Part shown: piece by piece, positions 30,966-35,125 of the stretch
Numbering within the stretch: the stretch's first letter is position 1
How the letters are laid out: each line of letters opens with the position of its first letter
Assembly: GCA_002707765.1 (NCBI GenBank)
Contig: PANV01000040.1
Location: 1 to 35,125 of the forward strand
Source of the DNA: Fidelibacterota bacterium
GTDB taxonomy: Bacteria > Fidelibacterota > Marinisomatia > SCGC-AAA003-L08 > D37C17
Length of the DNA stretch: 35,125 bases
Direction of reading: 5' to 3'
Notes under the pieces: generated by a model
Databases searched by the model: none
What the model was told of the DNA's origin: nothing
Seen by the model: the letters and a program-made list of their open reading frames with translations, nothing else
Made by a program: the position numbers and the translations under genes

Positions 30966-32645
30966 ATGAGCGACGAGCACCATCAAGAAAGTTTTTGGAC
31001 CAAATATATATTTTCACAAGATCATAAATGGATTGGAATACAATATGGAGTAACTGCGTTATTTTTTATGTTGTTAGGTTTTGTACTAATGATTGTTATG
31101 AGATATCAACATGTGCATTCAGGAACAATTTCTCCAGATACATACAATTCGTTTGGAGCAATGCATGGAACAATTATGGTATTTTTAGGAATCGTCCCTG
31201 TTATAGTTGGAGCATATGGTAATTATTTAGTTCCATTACAAGTAGGAGCTCCTGATATGGCCTTCCCTAAATTAAATATGGCAAGTTACTGGACTTATTT
31301 TTTAGGTGGCGTTACAATGCTTTATGGTTTTACTTTGCCTGGAGGTGCTGCAAATTCTGGTTGGACTTCGTATCCTCCATTAGCTGATATTGCAACTACG
31401 GGTCAAACTGTTTGGCTCATTGGCATGATATTTCTTATAACATCTTCTTTATTGGGATCTGTTAATATTATCGTTACTATTGTTCAACTTAGAGCGCCAG
31501 GTCTTACTTGGATGAGATTACCATTTTTTGTTTGGGCTCAACTTGTAACATCTTTTCTTTTACTTCTTGCATTTCCTCCACTAGAGGTTGCTGGAATATT
31601 TCAATTAATGGATCGAGTTGCAGGTACTAGTTTTTTTCTTCCTACGGGTTTAGTAGTAGGCGGAGAAATGATGTCAAATTCTGGAGGAGGTAGTCCTCTT
31701 CTTTGGCAACATTTATTTTGGTTTTTAGCACATCCAGAAGTTTACGTATTAATACTACCAGCAATGGGAATAATTGCTGAAGTTATATCAACTAACATTA
31801 GAAAACCTTTATGGGGTTACAGTTTAATGGTTAAATCTGTTATATTTTTAGGTTTTATGTCATTTTTAGTATGGGCCCATCACATGTTTTTAACAGGTAT
31901 GGGGCAGGGAATGAGTAATTTCTTTGCAATAACAACGATGATTATATCAGTACCATCAGTAATACTTTTAACATGTTTTATTTTATCACTTTATGGTGGA
32001 TCTATAAGGTATAATACTCCTATGTTATTTGCTTTAAGTTTTATACCAATGTTTGGTATAGGCGGTTTAACAGGTTTACCCCTGGGTCTTCCATTATCAG
32101 ATATTCCATTACACGATACATATTATGTTATTGGTCACTTTCACTATGTTGTTGCTCCAGGCACAATTTTTGCAATTTTCTCTGGGATTTATTTTTGGTT
32201 TCCAAAAATTACGGGTAAACCTCTAAATGAAATTCTTGGTAAAGTCCATTTCATTTTCTCTTTTATTTTTATGAATTTATTTTTTATGCCAATGTTTTTT
32301 CAGGGTTTGGCGGGTATGTCAAGAAGGCTTGCTGATGGAGGTCAATCTTATGCGCATACTCAAAATGTAATTCAATATAATGATTTCATGATGTACGCAT
32401 CTTGGGGTCTAGCCATAGCACAGTTGCCCTTCATAATCAATATAGTTATGACTTTGTTAAAGAAAACAGATAAAAATCCAGATCCAAATCCATGGGAATG
32501 TACAACTTTAGAATGGGTTGCTGCACCTTCTCCACCAATTGGACATGGAAACTTTGAAAAAGTTCCAAATGTTTATAGAGGAGCATATGATTATAGTCTT
32601 CCTGATGCTAAAAAAGATTATTTACCACAAAATGAAAAAGATTAG
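30966..32645 (+). CDS. ctaD: Cytochrome c oxidase subunit I (A-family, aa3-type)
   Basis: A 559-residue, 12-span catalytic subunit with heme a and the heme a3-CuB centre. Ligands: His67 and His393 for heme a; His391 for heme a3; His256, His305 and His306 for CuB; Tyr260 is the cross-linked tyrosine in HPEVY. The D-channel is present (Asp97 in GAPDMAF, Asn104, Glu258). The K-channel block, normally VPTGIK, reads VPSVIL, so the lysine is Leu334. The presence of ctaA and ctaB nearby supports heme A. AGGAG precedes the ATG. Order here is I-III-IV-small-small-II. Confidence 0.95.
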   Translation: MSDEHHQESFWTKYIFSQDHKWIGIQYGVTALFFMLLGFVLMIVMRYQHVHSGTISPDTYNSFGAMHGTIMVFLGIVPVIVGAYGNYLVPLQVGAPDMAFPKLNMASYWTYFLGGVTMLYGFTLPGGAANSGWTSYPPLADIATTGQTVWLIGMIFLITSSLLGSVNIIVTIVQLRAPGLTWMRLPFFVWAQLVTSFLLLLAFPPLEVAGIFQLMDRVAGTSFFLPTGLVVGGEMMSNSGGGSPLLWQHLFWFLAHPEVYVLILPAMGIIAEVISTNIRKPLWGYSLMVKSVIFLGFMSFLVWAHHMFLTGMGQGMSNFFAITTMIISVPSVILLTCFILSLYGGSIRYNTPMLFALSFIPMFGIGGLTGLPLGLPLSDIPLHDTYYVIGHFHYVVAPGTIFAIFSGIYFWFPKITGKPLNEILGKVHFIFSFIFMNLFFMPMFFQGLAGMSRRLADGGQSYAHTQNVIQYNDFMMYASWGLAIAQLPFIINIVMTLLKKTDKNPDPNPWECTTLEWVAAPSPPIGHGNFEKVPNVYRGAYDYSLPDAKKDYLPQNEKD

Positions 32646-32656
32646 GAGCTACGTTA

Positions 32657-33247
32657 ATGCAAATCCCATATAATGAAGAATTAAGGCCGGATACGGGTTT
32701 ATATAATGCCAAATTAGGAATTTGGTTATTTTTAGCATCTGAAGTAATGCTATTTGGTGCATTATTTTCTGCTTACATAATGCTTAGAACAAGTAATCCA
32801 TATTGGTTTGATATTAAAACTGTATTAAATATTCCATTAGCTACATTGAATACTGTTTTATTGATTACTTCTAGTGTTACCATGGTGATGTCATGGGTCG
32901 CTTTAAAGCTAAAAGATTTAAATAAATTTAAGTTTTATCTTGGAATAACATTGCTTTGTTCTTTTGGTTTCTTGATTGTTAAATACTTTGAATATGCTTC
33001 AAAATTTGAACATGGATTATTTCCTTCATCAAGTACATCTTTGGCTTGTTATTTTACAATGACTGGTTTACATGTTCTTCATGTACTTGGTGGAGTAGCA
33101 GTTTTTCTATATTTAATTGGCCCAGGAATTAAAATGTGGGATAGTGAACCAGAAAGGTTTACAAATAGAATTGAAGTTGTAGGTTTGTATTGGCACTTTG
33201 TAGATCTTGTTTGGATATTTTTATTTCCAGCACTTTATTTATTGTAA
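32657..33247 (+). CDS. ctaE: Cytochrome c oxidase subunit III
   Basis: A 196-residue, five-span subunit III, the short bacterial form that lacks the first two helices of the 7-span type. Signature blocks are LGIWLFLASEVMLFGALF (about residues 20-37), TGLHVLHVLGG (about 135-145) and YWHFVDLVWIFLFP near the C-terminus, with the lipid/proton-related Glu29 retained. It binds subunit I and supports D-channel proton uptake. AGGAG lies 8 bases before the ATG. Co-transcribed with ctaD and ctaF. Confidence 0.93.
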   Translation: MQIPYNEELRPDTGLYNAKLGIWLFLASEVMLFGALFSAYIMLRTSNPYWFDIKTVLNIPLATLNTVLLITSSVTMVMSWVALKLKDLNKFKFYLGITLLCSFGFLIVKYFEYASKFEHGLFPSSSTSLACYFTMTGLHVLHVLGGVAVFLYLIGPGIKMWDSEPERFTNRIEVVGLYWHFVDLVWIFLFPALYLL

Positions 33248-33262
33248 TTATGAGGTATTCTT

Positions 33263-33628
33263 ATGAGCGAAGATATTAAACATCATATTAAAATTTATAG
33301 AAATGTTTTTATAGCATTATTAGTACTTACAGTAGCTACTGTAGGTGTGTCCTATATTCATTTTTCATCCCATGCAATGGGTTTAGCAGTAGGCTTATTA
33401 ATTGCATGTGTTAAAGGATATTTAGTTGCATCGCATTTTATGCATTTAAATGATGAGAGAAAATGGATTTATGGTACTTTAATATTTACAATGTTATTCT
33501 TTTTTGTTTTATTAGCTATGCCTATAATGTGGTACAATAATAGTGTTGGATATGGAAATGGTTCATATGAGAATGTACAACATCTTGATTCTAGCAAGTT
33601 GGACTATAAGAAAAAAGGAGGGCATTAA
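33263..33628 (+). CDS. ctaF: Cytochrome c oxidase subunit IV (prokaryotic type)
   Basis: A 121-residue, three-span accessory subunit. VGLLIACVKGYLVASHFMHL (about residues 42-61) is the hallmark of the bacterial COX4_pro family, followed by a third span ending MPIMWY and a hydrophilic tail. Bacterial subunit IV stabilises the oxidase core. The N-terminus is histidine-bearing (DIKHHIKIY). It lies 15 bases after ctaE. Confidence 0.88.
   Translation: MSEDIKHHIKIYRNVFIALLVLTVATVGVSYIHFSSHAMGLAVGLLIACVKGYLVASHFMHLNDERKWIYGTLIFTMLFFFVLLAMPIMWYNNSVGYGNGSYENVQHLDSSKLDYKKKGGH
33616..33622 (+). promoter_or_regulatory. Shine-Dalgarno supporting the TTG start at 33631
   Basis: AGGAGGG (33616-33622), inside the last codons of ctaF, ends 8 bases before TTG at 33631. 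This strong site is the reason to accept TTG as the start of the next small gene. Confidence 0.75.
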
Positions 33629-33630
33629 AA

Positions 33631-33828
33631 TTGTCTCTAAGATTGTTTCATATAATTTTTGTTTCTTTTGCAACTTTATTAATGATTTATTTTGGTTCTT
33701 GGTCTTATTTAATGTGGGACTTCTATGCAGATAGTGCTTACCTATCTTATATAGCTTTTAGTATTGTTGGTTCAATACTACTTATTTTTTATGGAAAAAA
33801 TTTTATTAACAAATATAAGAATCTTTAA
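33631..33828 (+). CDS. Small two-span membrane protein of the oxidase operon (TTG start)
   Basis: A 65-residue protein starting at TTG, 2 bases after ctaF, behind a strong Shine-Dalgarno. It has two transmembrane helices (about residues 5-27 and 38-54) joined by a short loop MWDFYADSAYL. The N-terminus SLRLFHIIFVSFATLL is reminiscent of small proteins seen in other bacterial cox operons, but I know no assigned function. Probably a small oxidase subunit or assembly factor (inference from position). Confidence 0.75.
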   Translation: MSLRLFHIIFVSFATLLMIYFGSWSYLMWDFYADSAYLSYIAFSIVGSILLIFYGKNFINKYKNL

Positions 33829-33829
33829 T

Positions 33830-34045
33830 ATGAAATATATAATTTTCTCAATCTTTTTAATTCAAAATATTTTTGCATGTGCAGTTTGTTATGGTGCTCC
33901 TGAACATCCTGTTACTCAAGGGATGAATAATGGTATTTTATTTTTATTATCTATTGTTGCTTTTGTTTTATCTAGTATTGCAGCTAGTATTTTTGTTTTA
34001 GTAAAAAGAGCTAGAGCTTATGAAATAGAAGGTGGGGTTGAATGA
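33830..34045 (+). CDS. Small CxxC membrane protein of the oxidase operon
   Basis: A 71-residue protein. I start at ATG 33830, one base after the preceding stop. An in-frame start at 33764 would extend into the previous gene. A signal-like hydrophobic stretch (residues 2-16) is followed by ACAVCYGAPEHPVTQGMN, whose Cys17 and Cys20 form CxxC, then a membrane helix (about 36-58) and a basic end KRARAYE. The CxxC would face the periplasm and could bind copper or carry out thiol exchange on the CuA site (inference). Its 3' end overlaps ctaC by ATGA, tying it to the CuA subunit. Confidence 0.75.
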   Translation: MKYIIFSIFLIQNIFACAVCYGAPEHPVTQGMNNGILFLLSIVAFVLSSIAASIFVLVKRARAYEIEGGVE

Positions 34046-34971
34046 AAGAAGTAGAATTAAATGTTATAGATAGAATTGGTCAATTTATCAGTGACACATT
34101 TCTTAGTTTTCCCTATGATGGCTCAATGTTTGGTTTTAAAACTGATGTTTTAAATGGATGGGTTCATATGTTGATGTTGATTTTATTTGTTTTTTGGGGT
34201 GTTTTTCTGGTTTACGTATTAATAAGATTTTCTAGTAAGAATAATCCAAAAGCTTCTCATCAAGGATTAAAGGGTAAATTTTCAAAGTATGCTGAATTTG
34301 GGGTCATAGGGTTTGAGTTATTCTTATTATTTGCTTTGGCCATTCCTGGATATTATGATTTAAAGTATGAAAAATTAGAAGTAAAAGATGATTCTGAAAT
34401 AGAAATTAGAGTTATAGCCCAACAATTTCAGTGGAATATCCACTATCCAGGCGAAGATGGCGTTTTTGGTCAAACATATGCTGATTCAGTAGATGATGGA
34501 GCTCAAAATTTTATTGGACTAAGCAGACAGGGTTATGGTGCTGATGATATCGTGACAATGAATCAACTTCATATTCCTAAAGGTAAACAAATAAAGATAA
34601 GATTATCATCAAGAGATGTTATACATGGTTTTGCCTTGCCAGAGATGAGAGTTAAGCAAGATGCAATACCTGGAATGGAAATACCTATATATTTTACAGC
34701 AACAAAATCTAGTGATGAATACTTGGAATATCTAAAAGAGAATGATCCTGTTCGTTATAATAACAAATTAGATAAAGATCAGGACACTTATGATATGCTA
34801 CCTGAGAGTGTTAGAGACTCTTATTATAGAGGTTATCAAATAGCTTGTGCACAATTATGTGGGAATTCTCATTATTTTATGAAAGGATATATGCAAGTTC
34901 ATGAACCTGAAGATTTTGAAGAATGGTTGGTAAATAATAAACCTGAGGAAGAAGAAGAGGAAGAGTGGTAA
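34042..34971 (+). CDS. ctaC: Cytochrome c oxidase subunit II (CuA)
   Basis: A 309-residue subunit II with two N-terminal spans (about residues 38-62 and 86-103) and a periplasmic CuA cupredoxin domain. QQFQWNIHYPGEDGVFG is the conserved aromatic region for electron entry. CuA ligands are His195, Cys269, Cys273, His277 and Met280; the usual CxELC glutamate is Gln271. About 40 extra residues (about 222-264, charged) lie between the His195 strand and the CuA loop. No heme c domain is attached, so electrons must come from a separate cytochrome. The C-terminus is a run of glutamates ending in Trp. It is the last gene of the operon, not the first as in many bacteria. Confidence 0.93.
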   Translation: MKEVELNVIDRIGQFISDTFLSFPYDGSMFGFKTDVLNGWVHMLMLILFVFWGVFLVYVLIRFSSKNNPKASHQGLKGKFSKYAEFGVIGFELFLLFALAIPGYYDLKYEKLEVKDDSEIEIRVIAQQFQWNIHYPGEDGVFGQTYADSVDDGAQNFIGLSRQGYGADDIVTMNQLHIPKGKQIKIRLSSRDVIHGFALPEMRVKQDAIPGMEIPIYFTATKSSDEYLEYLKENDPVRYNNKLDKDQDTYDMLPESVRDSYYRGYQIACAQLCGNSHYFMKGYMQVHEPEDFEEWLVNNKPEEEEEEEW

Positions 34972-34994
34972 TCTCTGTTGAAGCAATTTAATAA

Positions 34995-35024
34995 AAAAAC
35001 CTCTGCTAATAGAGGTTTTTTTTT
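34995..35024 (+). terminator. Intrinsic terminator of the oxidase operon
   Basis: AAAAACCTCT (34995-35004) pairs perfectly with AGAGGTTTTT (35011-35020) around the loop GCTAAT, and the T run extends to 35024. It lies 24 bases after the ctaC stop. Because the stem is flanked by A and T runs it could work in both directions. Confidence 0.92.
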
Positions 35025-35030
35025 ATAATT

Positions 35031-35125
35031 ATGAAGGATTTAGATATTAGAAATAAGTCGTTTTTAGAAAAAATAAAAATATTTTTTCTAAGTGTAATTA
35101 AACCATTTTCTGCAATTTTGTTATT
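35031..35125 (+). CDS. Start of a further gene, cut by the window edge
   Basis: An ATG at 35031, just after the terminator, opens a frame that stays open to the end of the window (31 codons). It begins MKDLDIRNKSFLEKIK and then becomes hydrophobic (IFFLSVIKPFSAILL), like the first span of a membrane protein. Too little is present to assign a family. Confidence 0.5.
   Translation, partial: MKDLDIRNKSFLEKIKIFFLSVIKPFSAILL

Noticed and set aside
30966..32645. cbb3-type or ba3-type oxidase
   Set aside because: Subunit I keeps A-family D-channel residues and HPEVY, subunits II, III and IV are of aa3 type, and heme A synthesis genes are present.
33764..33829. Longer start for the CxxC membrane protein
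   Set aside because: The extra 22 residues are an out-of-frame reading of the previous small gene; ATG 33830 gives a clean signal-like N-terminus.

Overview
This window is an AT-rich, densely packed bacterial chromosome segment. Many neighbouring genes share 1-11 bases (TAATG, ATGA and GTGA junctions). There are no mobile elements, CRISPR arrays or rRNA genes. The gene content points to an aerobic, heterotrophic, probably marine Gram-negative bacterium: lysine and tyrosine catabolism, a quinol:cytochrome c oxidoreductase with a very large multiheme cytochrome, and an aa3-type oxidase. The overall style fits the FCB group, and Marinimicrobia (SAR406) is my best guess. That assignment is inference from gene content and base composition, not from a marker search.

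Region 1 (1-4947, + strand): the 3' end of an ALDH7-type aminoadipate-semialdehyde dehydrogenase and lysine 6-aminotransferase (lysine to 2-aminoadipate), then rsmI, tmk and a C-terminal processing protease, all overlapping or nearly so. Region 2 (4948-10825, +): tRNA-Val(GAC), then infC-rpmI-rplT-pheS-pheT-zapA-folD. The infC gene starts at a rare AUA codon behind a strong Shine-Dalgarno. Region 3 (10972-19006, +): a tyrosine-degradation set (HisC-like aminotransferase, 4-hydroxyphenylpyruvate dioxygenase, homogentisate dioxygenase, a flavin-reductase-fold protein, acetoacetyl-CoA synthetase) running without a break into heme O/heme A synthesis (ctaB, ctaA). Region 4 (18974-20190, -): a cytochrome c5-like lipoprotein and an isopenicillin-N-synthase-like Fe(II)/2-oxoglutarate oxygenase.

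Region 5 (20321-27617, +): a bc-type complex operon. It opens with three small ORFs, two of them single-span membrane proteins of 48 and 47 residues that automatic calling would miss. A membrane-anchored HEAT-repeat protein, a Rieske protein and a split cytochrome b follow. The operon ends with a 1035-residue, eight-heme cytochrome c that carries a membrane anchor and a long coiled coil. It stands where cytochrome c1 or f would be expected.

Region 6 (27621-29865, -): a YwaF-like membrane protein, a SCO-type copper chaperone with a CusF-like N-terminal domain, and a secreted cupredoxin. Region 7 (29945-34971, +): a cytochrome oxidase operon holding a four-span membrane protein, a small membrane ORF, a 2[4Fe-4S] ferredoxin, ctaD, ctaE, ctaF, two further small membrane proteins and ctaC, closed by a clear intrinsic terminator. 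A new gene begins at the right edge.

Regions 3-7 read as one respiratory neighbourhood: heme A made by CtaB/CtaA, copper handled by SCO, a bc complex passing electrons through the multiheme protein, and an oxidase receiving them. The least explained parts are the small membrane ORFs, the HEAT-repeat protein, the giant cytochrome, the ferredoxin in the oxidase operon, and the oxidase's missing K-channel lysine.
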